Assembly: GCA_020630895.1 (NCBI GenBank)
Contig: JAHDII010000210.1
Coordinates: 1 to 5,995 of the forward strand
Direction: 5' to 3'
DNA length: 5,995 bases
Source: Saprospiraceae bacterium
GTDB taxonomy: Bacteria; Bacteroidota; Bacteroidia; Chitinophagales; Saprospiraceae
Both the position numbers and the translations under genes were made by a program. Below are positions 1 through 5,995 of the stretch, in pieces; position 1 is the stretch's first letter; each line of letters starts with the position of its first letter. The notes under the pieces were generated by a model. It did no database searches. It worked only from the letters and a program-made list of their open reading frames with translations, and was not told the origin of the DNA.

Positions 1-1
1 A

Positions 2-33
2 TTTTTTATTAATGTTTGATATCTAATAAAAAA
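2..33. repeat. A/T-only inverted repeat downstream of the hemL operon
   Basis: Bases 2-11 (TTTTTTATTA) are the exact reverse complement of bases 24-33, with a 12-base loop that contains GATATC. It lies about 30 bases past the stop codon of the small minus-strand gene, so it could act in ending that transcript. The stem contains no G or C, and such repeats arise easily by chance in sequence this AT-rich. The rest of the 63-base edge segment is A/T runs with no open frame that I can support. Confidence 0.2.
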
Positions 34-63
34 ATAAAAAAATAAATATGAATAAATTATATG

Positions 64-402
64 TTATTTTTTTCCTTCTAATTGATCTACATATTCTTTA
101 TTTCCCAATCGAAATCGAATAGGTGTTTTTACCTTTTTATCTAAGCGATCTTCCATCCTACAAAAAAAAGCGGTATGAGGTAAGCCCTCATATTGTTGGA
201 CTTGAAATAAGTGAGAAGAAATATTTTTTTGAATCACTTTAGAATTAAAATTTAATTGATAATAATAAGATGAAATTAAAGCATTACTAGTGATATCTTC
301 TTTTAAATTAGAAATAGATTTTCCTCTAATTTGAATATCATTTTTTTGAGCCAATGACAATTGATAAAAAAATAAAAATAGCACTAATAAATATTTTTCC
401 AT
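64..402 (-). CDS. Small exported protein of unknown function, downstream of hemL
   Basis: This encodes a 112-residue protein of unknown function. Residues 1-18 look like a signal peptide: one Lys near the start, a Leu/Phe-rich core, and Ser-Leu-Ala before Gln19 as a likely signal peptidase I site. There is no Cys at the cleavage point, so it is probably not a lipoprotein, and the mature protein is expected in the periplasm or outside the cell. The mature part has no transmembrane segment. The C-terminal third holds the most distinctive stretches, FFCRMED (79-85) and RFRLG (96-100), followed by a charged tail. From memory, small flavobacterial proteins carry a similar FCxMEx...RFRLG ending, which suggests a conserved lineage-specific family, but I know no function for it. 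The ATG lies only 5 bases after the hemL stop, with an A-rich leader and no Shine-Dalgarno, so it is very probably co-transcribed with hemL. A role in haem synthesis is not implied. A single Cys (C81) could bind metal or form an intermolecular disulfide, which is speculation. Confidence 0.8.
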   Translation of the reverse strand: MEKYLLVLFLFFYQLSLAQKNDIQIRGKSISNLKEDITSNALISSYYYQLNFNSKVIQKNISSHLFQVQQYEGLPHTAFFCRMEDRLDKKVKTPIRFRLGNKEYVDQLEGKK

Positions 403-407
403 TTTAT

Positions 408-1709
408 TTATTTTGAATTAAAAACAATTTCTAAACTTTCTTGCATCGCTTGTAATGCTTGTCCTAAATCTTGATTTTGATGAGCAGCAGAAATAAATCC
501 AACTTCATAACCAGAAGGTCCTAGATACACCCCACGTTGCAATAATTCATGATGCAATATTTTAAATTTTTCCATATTCGCAGCATCAATTTGATCTGCT
601 CTAGAAATTTTTTCAGTTGAAAAATTAATCCAAAAAATAGAACCAATATGAGGAACACTTAATTCCCATCCTTTTTTTGTTGCATACTCTTGAATTACCC
701 TAGCAAAAGTTTTTGTTCTTTCTTCTAAAAAAGGATAAAAATTATCTAATAATAATTGTTGTAAGGTAGCAAATCCAGCAGCCATTGCAACAGGGTTTGC
801 AGATAATGTTCCTGCTTGATATACTGCTCCATCTGGTGCAATATGAGCCATAATTTCCTTATTGGCTCCATAAGCTCCTACTGGCATTCCTCCTCCTATT
901 ATTTTTCCATAAGTTATAATATCAGGTTGAATATTATAATATCCTGCGGCTCCTTCAAAACCAATTCTAAAACCTGAAATAACTTCATCAAAAATAAGAA
1001 GAACATTGTGTTGTGTACATTGTTCTCTTAAAAATTCTAAAAACGAAGCATCTTGTAATAATAAACCATTATTGGCAGGGATAGGTTCAATAATAACACA
1101 AGCAATATCATTTCCATATTCTTCTAAGGTTTGAGATAAAACTTCTCTGTCATTTAATGGAATAACAATGGTCTCTTTAGCAAAAGATTCTGGAATACCT
1201 GCGGAAGTACTTACACCAAAAGTAGCCAAACCAGAACCCGCCTTAACTAATAAAGAATCAACATGTCCATGATAACAGCCATCAAATTTTATAACTTTAT
1301 TTTTGCCTGTAACTCCTCTAGCTAAACGTAATGCAGACATTACCGCCTCTGTACCAGAACTCACAAAACGTATTTTTTCTATATATTGGTTATTATCTAA
1401 AATTAATTTTCCTAATAAATTACCTAGTTGACTAGGAGTACCAAAAGAAGTACCTCTTTTTACTGTTTCTATTACAAATTCTCTAATTCGAGGATTATTA
1501 TGACCTAAAATTAAAGGTCCCCAAGAACAACAAAAATCAATAAAATCATTATTATCTTCATCCGTAATAATACACCCATCTCCTTTTTTTATAAAAAGAG
1601 GAGGTCCAGAAACAGATTTAAAAGCTCTTACTGGAGAGTTCACTCCTCCTGGAAAATATTGTTTTGCTTCTTCAAATAAACGTGCTGAGTTTTCTCTTTT
1701 TATAGACAT
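408..1709 (-). CDS. hemL: Glutamate-1-semialdehyde 2,1-aminomutase (HemL)
   Basis: This cytoplasmic, PLP-dependent class III aminotransferase-fold enzyme converts glutamate-1-semialdehyde to 5-aminolevulinate, the last step of the C5 route to haem and other tetrapyrroles. The 433 residues match the usual family length of about 425-435. Recognisable landmarks in order are: FPGGVNSPVRAF (19-30), the N-terminal HemL signature; SWGPLILGH (62-70); SSGTEA (117-122), which binds the PLP phosphate; CYHGHVDSL (145-153); IFDEVISGFR (239-248), where D241 should pair with the PLP ring nitrogen; and YGKIIGGGMPVGAYG (267-281), where K269 is the predicted Schiff-base lysine. GTLSANP (300-306) follows, with Ala where many homologues have Gly, a mild change. 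No key residue is missing. The PGGVNSPVRAF start and the SGTEA context separate it from ornithine or acetylornithine aminotransferases. The ATG at 1709 places the first conserved block about 18 residues in, as expected. It is the first gene of a minus-strand operon with the small exported protein, and a -7-like box sits about 40 bases upstream. Confidence 0.97.
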   Translation of the reverse strand: MSIKRENSARLFEEAKQYFPGGVNSPVRAFKSVSGPPLFIKKGDGCIITDEDNNDFIDFCCSWGPLILGHNNPRIREFVIETVKRGTSFGTPSQLGNLLGKLILDNNQYIEKIRFVSSGTEAVMSALRLARGVTGKNKVIKFDGCYHGHVDSLLVKAGSGLATFGVSTSAGIPESFAKETIVIPLNDREVLSQTLEEYGNDIACVIIEPIPANNGLLLQDASFLEFLREQCTQHNVLLIFDEVISGFRIGFEGAAGYYNIQPDIITYGKIIGGGMPVGAYGANKEIMAHIAPDGAVYQAGTLSANPVAMAAGFATLQQLLLDNFYPFLEERTKTFARVIQEYATKKGWELSVPHIGSIFWINFSTEKISRADQIDAANMEKFKILHHELLQRGVYLGPSGYEVGFISAAHQNQDLGQALQAMQESLEIVFNSK

Positions 1710-1746
1710 GATTTCAATATTATTCTTGATTTAATAATTCAAAAAT

Positions 1747-1754
1747 CAAAAATA
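1747..1754 (-). promoter_or_regulatory. Putative hemL promoter -7 box (TATTTTTG)
   Basis: Read on the minus strand this is TATTTTTG, a full match to the Bacteroidota -7 consensus TAnnTTTG. It would start a transcript near 1740 and give a leader of about 30 bases before the hemL ATG. I find no clear TTG -33 element at the expected spacing, so only half of the promoter is supported. The box overlaps a tandem TCAAAAA pair (1739-1752), so the match could be partly due to A-runs. Confidence 0.5.
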
Positions 1755-1809
1755 GTGCTTTTGTGGAGATTTTAAAGAAATTCAAAGATTTCATCTTCTC
1801 ATTTTTTTC

Positions 1810-1817
1810 TACATTTG
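1810..1817 (+). promoter_or_regulatory. Putative promoter -7 box (TACATTTG) for the dehydrogenase gene
   Basis: TACATTTG matches the Bacteroidota -7 consensus TAnnTTTG exactly and is followed by CA, as is common in Flavobacteria. A start near 1824 would leave a leader of about 25 bases before the ATG at 1849. A TTG -33 element is not evident around 1787-1792, so recognition would rely on the -7 box. It is divergent from the hemL box, with about 55 bases between the two. Confidence 0.65.
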
Positions 1818-1848
1818 CAATTCTTCATAAAATACAATAATTATAGAT

Positions 1849-3066
1849 ATGAGTAGATTACAATTAGGAATTATCAGAGAAGGAAAAATACCACCAGATT
1901 CTAGAGTACCTTTAACACCTCAACAATGCCAATGGATTCAAGAAAATTATCCTATAGATATATCTGTTCAACCATCAGATGGACGTTGTTATTCTAATAA
2001 AGAATATGAAGAACAAGGAATTTCTTTAAAAGAAAATTTAGATCATTGTGAAATCCTAATGGGGGTAAAAGAAGTCCCTATTGATTTATTAATTCCTAAT
2101 AAAAATTATTTTTTCTTTTCTCATACTATTAAAAAACAATCCTACAATAGAAAACTACTACAAGCTTGTGTTGAAAAACATATTAGATTATTAGATTATG
2201 AAGTATTGACCAATGAGCAAGGAAAACGCTTGATTGCTTTTGGTGTATTTGCAGGGATGGTAGGGGCTCATAATGGTATGATGACTTATGGTAGGAGAAC
2301 AGGACTTTTTGACTTGCCTCAAATGAAAGATTATTTTGATTATCAAACAGCAGTGAATGATTATCAAACCAAAGAGTTTCCTAAAATGAAAATTGTTTTA
2401 ACAGGAGCAGGTAGAGTAGGGAGCGGAGCTAAAAAGGTTTTAGACGATATGAATATTAGAGAAGTAGAACCCGCTCAATTTTTAAATCAAGAATTTAATG
2501 AAGCAGTTTATACTCAGTTAGAATGTGATGAATATGTAGCTAGAAAAGATGGTTCTCCTTTTGTTAGAGAAGATTTTTACCAAAATCCTAATCAATATAA
2601 AAGCATTTTTAAACCTTATACCCAAGTAGCAGATGTAATGATTAATGGTATTTATTGGGATAATAATGCTCCTGCATTTTTCTCAAAAGAAGATATGAAA
2701 GAAGATGATTTTAATATTCAAGTAATTGCAGATGTGACTTGTGATATTGCTCCTATTTCTTCTATTCCTTCTACTATTTTTGCATCAACCATTGCAGATC
2801 CTATTTTTGGATATAATCCTCATACTGAAAAAGAAGATGAACCTCATCAAGCCCATGTAGTAGATATGATGACTATTGATAATTTACCTAATGAATTACC
2901 AAGAGATGCTTCTCAATCTTTTGGAGAACAATTTATTCAACATATTCTTCAAGAAGTTTTGGAAATAGAGAAGAGCCAAGTTATGGAACGTGCGAGTATC
3001 GCCAAAAATGGAAATTTAGGATCTTATTTTGAGTATTTAAGAGCTTATTTGGAAGGTAAAGAATAA
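1849..3066 (+). CDS. Saccharopine dehydrogenase-like NAD(P)-dependent oxidoreductase (AlaDH/PNT fold)
   Basis: This encodes a 405-residue soluble oxidoreductase of the alanine dehydrogenase / transhydrogenase N-terminal fold, closest in pattern to lysine-forming saccharopine dehydrogenase (yeast Lys1). The N-terminal domain opens with GIIREGKIPPDSRVPLTP (7-24), the family signature. VKEVP (73-77) and FSHTIKKQ (90-97) place K74 and H92 where Lys1 has its acid-base Lys77 and His96. DYEVL...GKRLIAFGVFAGMVGA (116-140) also follows the Lys1 pattern. The Rossmann dinucleotide loop is TGAGRVGSGA (185-194). ADVTCDI (294-300) and IDNLPNELPRDAS (343-355) resemble the C-terminal Lys1 blocks. I infer reductive or oxidative chemistry on an amino-acid-type substrate with NAD(H) or NADP(H). 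Lysine formation is not proven: most Bacteroidota make lysine through diaminopimelate, and relatives are usually named only oxidoreductase or alanine dehydrogenase. It is somewhat longer than Lys1 (about 373), partly through residues 152-178 before the Rossmann strand and a C-terminal extension after about 372. It is a single gene with its own promoter, divergent from hemL; the ATG has no Shine-Dalgarno. Confidence 0.9.
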   Translation: MSRLQLGIIREGKIPPDSRVPLTPQQCQWIQENYPIDISVQPSDGRCYSNKEYEEQGISLKENLDHCEILMGVKEVPIDLLIPNKNYFFFSHTIKKQSYNRKLLQACVEKHIRLLDYEVLTNEQGKRLIAFGVFAGMVGAHNGMMTYGRRTGLFDLPQMKDYFDYQTAVNDYQTKEFPKMKIVLTGAGRVGSGAKKVLDDMNIREVEPAQFLNQEFNEAVYTQLECDEYVARKDGSPFVREDFYQNPNQYKSIFKPYTQVADVMINGIYWDNNAPAFFSKEDMKEDDFNIQVIADVTCDIAPISSIPSTIFASTIADPIFGYNPHTEKEDEPHQAHVVDMMTIDNLPNELPRDASQSFGEQFIQHILQEVLEIEKSQVMERASIAKNGNLGSYFEYLRAYLEGKE

Positions 3067-3085
3067 AGGAATGTTAAAGATTATA

Positions 3086-3114
3086 TAAATCTTCATTTTT
3101 TTAATGAAGATTTA
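3086..3114 (+). terminator. Perfect 12-bp hairpin after the dehydrogenase gene
   Basis: Bases 3086-3097 (TAAATCTTCATT) pair perfectly with 3103-3114 (AATGAAGATTTA) around a five-T loop, starting 20 bases past the dehydrogenase stop codon. The position fits a transcript end for the upstream gene. No T-run follows the stem on the plus strand, so it is not a textbook intrinsic terminator. It may instead protect the RNA 3' end. Confidence 0.5.
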
Positions 3115-3342
3115 GCTTGAAAACGTTGAAATAATATAGGATTCCAACTATTTTATAATAATAGCATTGTATCTTTATGATATTAAAATATGCTGTGTCA
3201 GAAATAAATTGAATACAATCGTGATTTTGTTTTTTTAATATAGGAAAAGGACATAAAAAAGAAAGAAATTTCAATAATATTCTTTTAATGAACTTTTGAC
3301 AATAGTGCATTTAATATTTTTATCATTTATTTTAATATTTAG
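3115..3342. other. AT-rich intergenic stretch without a supported gene
   Basis: This lies between the hairpin and the last in-frame stop (TAG at 3340-3342) before the TamB-like frame. I see no tRNA or riboswitch-like structure and no conserved protein. A 69-codon minus-strand frame spans most of it, but its translation is a Tyr/Ile/Phe/Lys-rich string typical of random AT-rich DNA, and its end falls inside the hairpin. Only a weak promoter candidate near the right end stands out. Confidence 0.5.
3296..3322 (+). promoter_or_regulatory. Weak promoter candidate for the TamB-like gene
   Basis: A TTG at 3296-3298 is followed 16 bases later by TATTTTTA (3315-3322), seven of eight positions of TAnnTTTG (final G replaced by A). 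Transcription would begin near 3329 and give a leader of about 26 bases to the ATT at 3355, similar to the leaders inferred for the other two promoters in this window. The spacing is a little short and chance matches are frequent in DNA this AT-rich. Confidence 0.25.
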
Positions 3343-3354
3343 AATTCATTAATT

Positions 3355-5995
3355 ATTTCAGACACAAAAGACATATCAGAAGAAGAGGATAAAAAAAAGA
3401 AAAAAAGAGTTCCTTTATGGCAAAGAATAGGAAGATTCTTGTTTAATTTCATGCTCTTTCTTCTCTTCTTATTAGTCATATTACGCATCGCTTTAGAATT
3501 TGAATCTGTTCAAAACTTTTTCATAAAAAAAATTACCAACTATTTATCAAATCAATGGAATACAGAAGTCAAAATTGATCATGTCAGTTTTTCTTTATTT
3601 TCTACTATGGATTTAGATGGCGTCTATATTGAAGATAATAGAGGAGATACTTTATTGTATGTAGAAAAATTAGAAGCAACATTTCATTCTGGTTTCTTGG
3701 GTTTAATTCAACAAGATATAAAAGTCAATCAAGTACATTTACACAATGGTTTTCTTCAAATTTATAGAGATACTTCTTTGATGAATACCAATATGGATTT
3801 TATTATCAATGCTTTTAAAAAAGAAAACCCCGATTCTATCCGAAAAGAACAACATTTACTATTGGATATTACAGATTTATTATTGCATCAGTTTTTAATC
3901 AAAGAAGAAGATAAAACCAAAGGAGAAAAAATTCAAGCATATATTGATGATGGTGGAATTCATGGAATCCATTTTGTAGCCAATACTAAAACATTTACCG
4001 CAGATAAATTAAATCTCAATGGATTTTATTTTCATTATGACAAAGGAGAAAGACAATTGCCTCCTCCTCAAAATTGGGTGAGTAAATGGGCAATCGAACC
4101 AGATTCTTCATATCAATATTTTACAGCAGCCGTAAAAGAAATTCATGCTGAAAAAGGACATTTTAAATTTAGAGATTATGTCAAAGTTTTCAATCGACCT
4201 TCTTTTGAAAATACAATGGATTTTACAGATTTAGATGTCAAAAATATTAAAGCAGAAATCAAAGATTTTCATTTTAGAGAAGATTTGCAATTTAATGGAG
4301 AATTAAAACATTTGTCAGGAGAAGAACAATCGGGTTTTAAAATAGAAAAAGCTTTTGCTAAAGATGTCAATGTTACCTGTCAAGGTTTACATCTGTATGA
4401 CATGGAATTTAGAACACCTACATCTATCTTGAAAGATAGCCTTGAAATGAAATATAAAAGAAATGGTTATCCTTCGTTTTTAAATTTTATTAATGATGTA
4501 AGAATGATTGGAGATTTTAAGGAAGGCTCTAAAATATCATTAGAAGATATTTTTGTCTTTGCTCCAGAATTAGAAAATAATCAATTCTTTAGAAAAAATA
4601 GAAAAGAAGTTTTACAAATTAAAGGAACGATTGATGGTAAAATCAATCGTTTAAAAGCTAAAGATTTTACTTTAAAAGTAGGAAGAGGTTTAGAAATTCA
4701 AGGAACCATAAGAACCAGAGATATTACGGTACGAGGGGAAGAAAATATAGATTTTGATCTTGAAAAATTGACGACTTCAATTTCTACAATAAGAAGTCTT
4801 GTACCCGATTTTACGCCTCCTCCTCAATTTGATAAATTAGGAAGACTTAATTTTAAAGGTTCTTTTAGAGGTTTCTTTACCGATTTTGTGGCTAACGGAT
4901 ATTTAAAAACAGAACTAGGAGATATTCAATCGGATTTGAATTTAAAAGGAGAAAAAGATGATGCACGATATTCTGGTTCCTTAAATCTGATTGATTTTGA
5001 TTTAGCTGAATGGACTGGAGATCCTAATTTTAGTACTATTAATTTTAATTCTAAAATTAAAAATGGAGTAGGATTAAAACTATCTACCTTATCTGCGGAT
5101 ATAGAAGCAAAAGTAAATTCTCTAACTTTTAAAAATTATACCTATCAATTTTTAAATATTTTAGGAAAATTTGATCAAAAAAGATTTGAAGGAAAAGCAG
5201 ATATTAAAGACGATAATATTAATTTGAATTTTAATGGTTTAATTGATTTTAATGAGAAAATTCCAAAATTTGATTTTGTTGCTGATGTGAATAAAATTAA
5301 ATTTCAACCTCTAAATTTAATGCCAGATAAATTAGAATTATCTGCTATTTTAGATTTTAATTTTGAAGGAATTAAAATTGAAGATTTATATGGAAATGCA
5401 GCCGCTCAAGACGTAGAAATTTTAGTAGATACTTTGCAATTACAACTCGATAGTATTTATGCTTATGCTCTAAGAAATGATAAAGGAAGAGAAGTTGGAA
5501 TTATTTCCGAAATATTAACAGGAGATATTATTGGTAATTATGAAATTAATGATTTACCTACAACTTTTACAGATTACGCGATTAAATATTTTCCAGGTTT
5601 TTCTAAAAAATTAAAATTAAAACCGTCTAAAAAAATTGATCAACACCAAGACCATAATTTTGTGTTTGATTTTTATATTCCTAATTCAGGGAATTTTTCT
5701 AAATTATTTCATCCTCAATTAGATACTATTTTTGAATCTTCATTAAGAGGATATTATGATGGGAAAAAAGATTCTATTATGTTAGATATTGCCATTGCTC
5801 AACTTAAATATAAAAAAAATACATTTAAAGATATTTATCTAGGTGGTAAATTTTCAGAAGAAGAAGAATATTTAGATCTTGGAATTTATCATACAACGAT
5901 CAATGATTCTATTTACTTTCCTCATTTATCTTTTTCTAATACATTTCATTCAGATACCGTTGACTTTGAAATTAATGCCAATGACTTTGAACAAA
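3355..5995 (+). CDS. tamB: TamB/AsmA-like envelope assembly protein, N-terminal part, open at right edge
   Basis: An uninterrupted frame of about 880 codons runs off the window. Such proteins in Bacteroidota are usually around 1,400-1,700 residues, so the C-terminal TamB domain lies outside. TamB-type proteins are inner-membrane-anchored and span the periplasm as a long beta-rich groove, with roles in outer-membrane protein assembly and lipid transport. Numbered from 3355, the sequence shows an acidic then basic cytoplasmic leader (Lys-rich 13-18), a transmembrane anchor at about 28-48 (3436-3498), then a block typical of flavobacterial homologues: ITNYLSNQWNTEVKIDHVSF, then DLDGVYIEDNRGDTLLY, then LEA. 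The rest is repetitive beta-strand-like sequence, including FDKLGRLNFKGSFRGFFTDF (starting near 492) and LDFNFEGIKIEDLYGNA, as in Bacteroidota TamB. The start is abnormal: from the in-frame stop at 3340 to 3438 there is no ATG, GTG or TTG. I chose ATT 3355, giving (M)SDTKDISEEED. ATA 3373 is an alternative. The first standard starts, TTG 3439 and ATG 3451, lie inside the membrane segment and would remove its basic flank. Family assignment is firm; the start is not. Confidence 0.85.
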   Translation, partial: MSDTKDISEEEDKKKKKRVPLWQRIGRFLFNFMLFLLFLLVILRIALEFESVQNFFIKKITNYLSNQWNTEVKIDHVSFSLFSTMDLDGVYIEDNRGDTLLYVEKLEATFHSGFLGLIQQDIKVNQVHLHNGFLQIYRDTSLMNTNMDFIINAFKKENPDSIRKEQHLLLDITDLLLHQFLIKEEDKTKGEKIQAYIDDGGIHGIHFVANTKTFTADKLNLNGFYFHYDKGERQLPPPQNWVSKWAIEPDSSYQYFTAAVKEIHAEKGHFKFRDYVKVFNRPSFENTMDFTDLDVKNIKAEIKDFHFREDLQFNGELKHLSGEEQSGFKIEKAFAKDVNVTCQGLHLYDMEFRTPTSILKDSLEMKYKRNGYPSFLNFINDVRMIGDFKEGSKISLEDIFVFAPELENNQFFRKNRKEVLQIKGTIDGKINRLKAKDFTLKVGRGLEIQGTIRTRDITVRGEENIDFDLEKLTTSISTIRSLVPDFTPPPQFDKLGRLNFKGSFRGFFTDFVANGYLKTELGDIQSDLNLKGEKDDARYSGSLNLIDFDLAEWTGDPNFSTINFNSKIKNGVGLKLSTLSADIEAKVNSLTFKNYTYQFLNILGKFDQKRFEGKADIKDDNINLNFNGLIDFNEKIPKFDFVADVNKIKFQPLNLMPDKLELSAILDFNFEGIKIEDLYGNAAAQDVEILVDTLQLQLDSIYAYALRNDKGREVGIISEILTGDIIGNYEINDLPTTFTDYAIKYFPGFSKKLKLKPSKKIDQHQDHNFVFDFYIPNSGNFSKLFHPQLDTIFESSLRGYYDGKKDSIMLDIAIAQLKYKKNTFKDIYLGGKFSEEEEYLDLGIYHTTINDSIYFPHLSFSNTFHSDTVDFEINANDFEQ
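3391..3406 (+). repeat. A8-G-A7 homopolymer tract at the start of the TamB-like gene
   Basis: Eight A, one G and seven A encode most of the cytoplasmic Lys-Lys-Lys-Lys-Lys-Arg cluster before the membrane anchor. Runs of this length are prone to polymerase slippage and to sequencing length errors. Here the downstream frame is clean, and neither alternative frame upstream offers a usable start codon, so the missing start cannot be explained by a simple length error in this tract. Confidence 0.8.

Noticed and set aside
408..1709. Class III aminotransferase other than HemL (for example ornithine or acetylornithine aminotransferase)
   Set aside because: The PGGVNSPVRAF signature, the YGKIIGGGMPVGAYG lysine motif and the length of 433 fit HemL specifically.
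3149..3165. CTATT...AATAG inverted repeat in the intergenic gap
   Set aside because: It has only five base pairs, all but one A/T, with no neighbouring T-run or conserved context, and is expected by chance in this composition.
3101..3310. Minus-strand open frame of 69 codons between the dehydrogenase and the TamB-like gene
   Set aside because: The translation is rich in Tyr, Ile, Phe, Lys and Cys with no recognisable motif or domain, its end lies inside the 12-bp hairpin, and its upstream end abuts the leader of the next gene. It looks like chance openness in AT-rich non-coding DNA.
3417..3446. ATG at 3417 as an alternative start for a gene here
   Set aside because: It is in a different frame from the TamB-like protein and meets a TAA after nine codons, so it cannot begin the large protein without a frameshift.
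3355..5995. TamB-like gene as a pseudogene
   Set aside because: About 880 codons read without any stop or frameshift and with family-like sequence throughout. Only the start codon is abnormal, which is not enough to call the gene dead.
1..5995. CRISPR array, insertion sequence, tRNA, phage or defence module
   Set aside because: I saw no regularly spaced repeats, no transposase-like frame with terminal repeats, no cloverleaf-like segment and no defence domains. All coding sequence is explained by four housekeeping-type genes.

Overview
The window looks like an ordinary chromosomal segment of a very AT-rich Bacteroidota bacterium, most likely from the Flavobacteriia or a neighbouring class. 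Four things point there: no gene has a Shine-Dalgarno sequence, two TAnnTTTG-type -7 boxes lie in the divergent promoter region, the codons are strongly A/T-biased, and the proteins read like family members I remember from Flavobacteria and relatives. I see no mobile element, CRISPR array, rRNA, tRNA, phage gene or defence gene.

Left part, minus strand (64-1709): a two-gene operon. hemL (glutamate-1-semialdehyde 2,1-aminomutase, making 5-aminolevulinate for tetrapyrroles) is followed after 5 bases by a small gene for a 112-residue exported protein of unknown function. The 139 bases between hemL and the next gene to the right carry back-to-back promoter boxes that fire the two transcription units apart.

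Middle, plus strand (1849-3066): a 405-residue NAD(P)-dependent oxidoreductase of the alanine dehydrogenase / lysine-forming saccharopine dehydrogenase fold. The saccharopine-dehydrogenase catalytic Lys and His appear to be present. Its real substrate cannot be read from sequence. A perfect 12-bp hairpin follows it, then an AT-rich gap with no convincing gene.

Right part, plus strand (about 3355 to the window end): the N-terminal 880 or so codons of a large TamB/AsmA-like envelope protein, open at the right edge. Its reading frame is intact, but it has no ATG, GTG or TTG codon upstream of its membrane anchor. The predicted cytoplasmic basic leader can be translated only from a non-standard start such as ATT, or the start codon has been lost or misread. 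This is the most interesting point in the window.

The genes do not form an obvious pathway: haem precursor synthesis, an amino-acid-type dehydrogenase and outer-envelope biogenesis sit side by side as housekeeping units. I found no evidence of a new biological system here.
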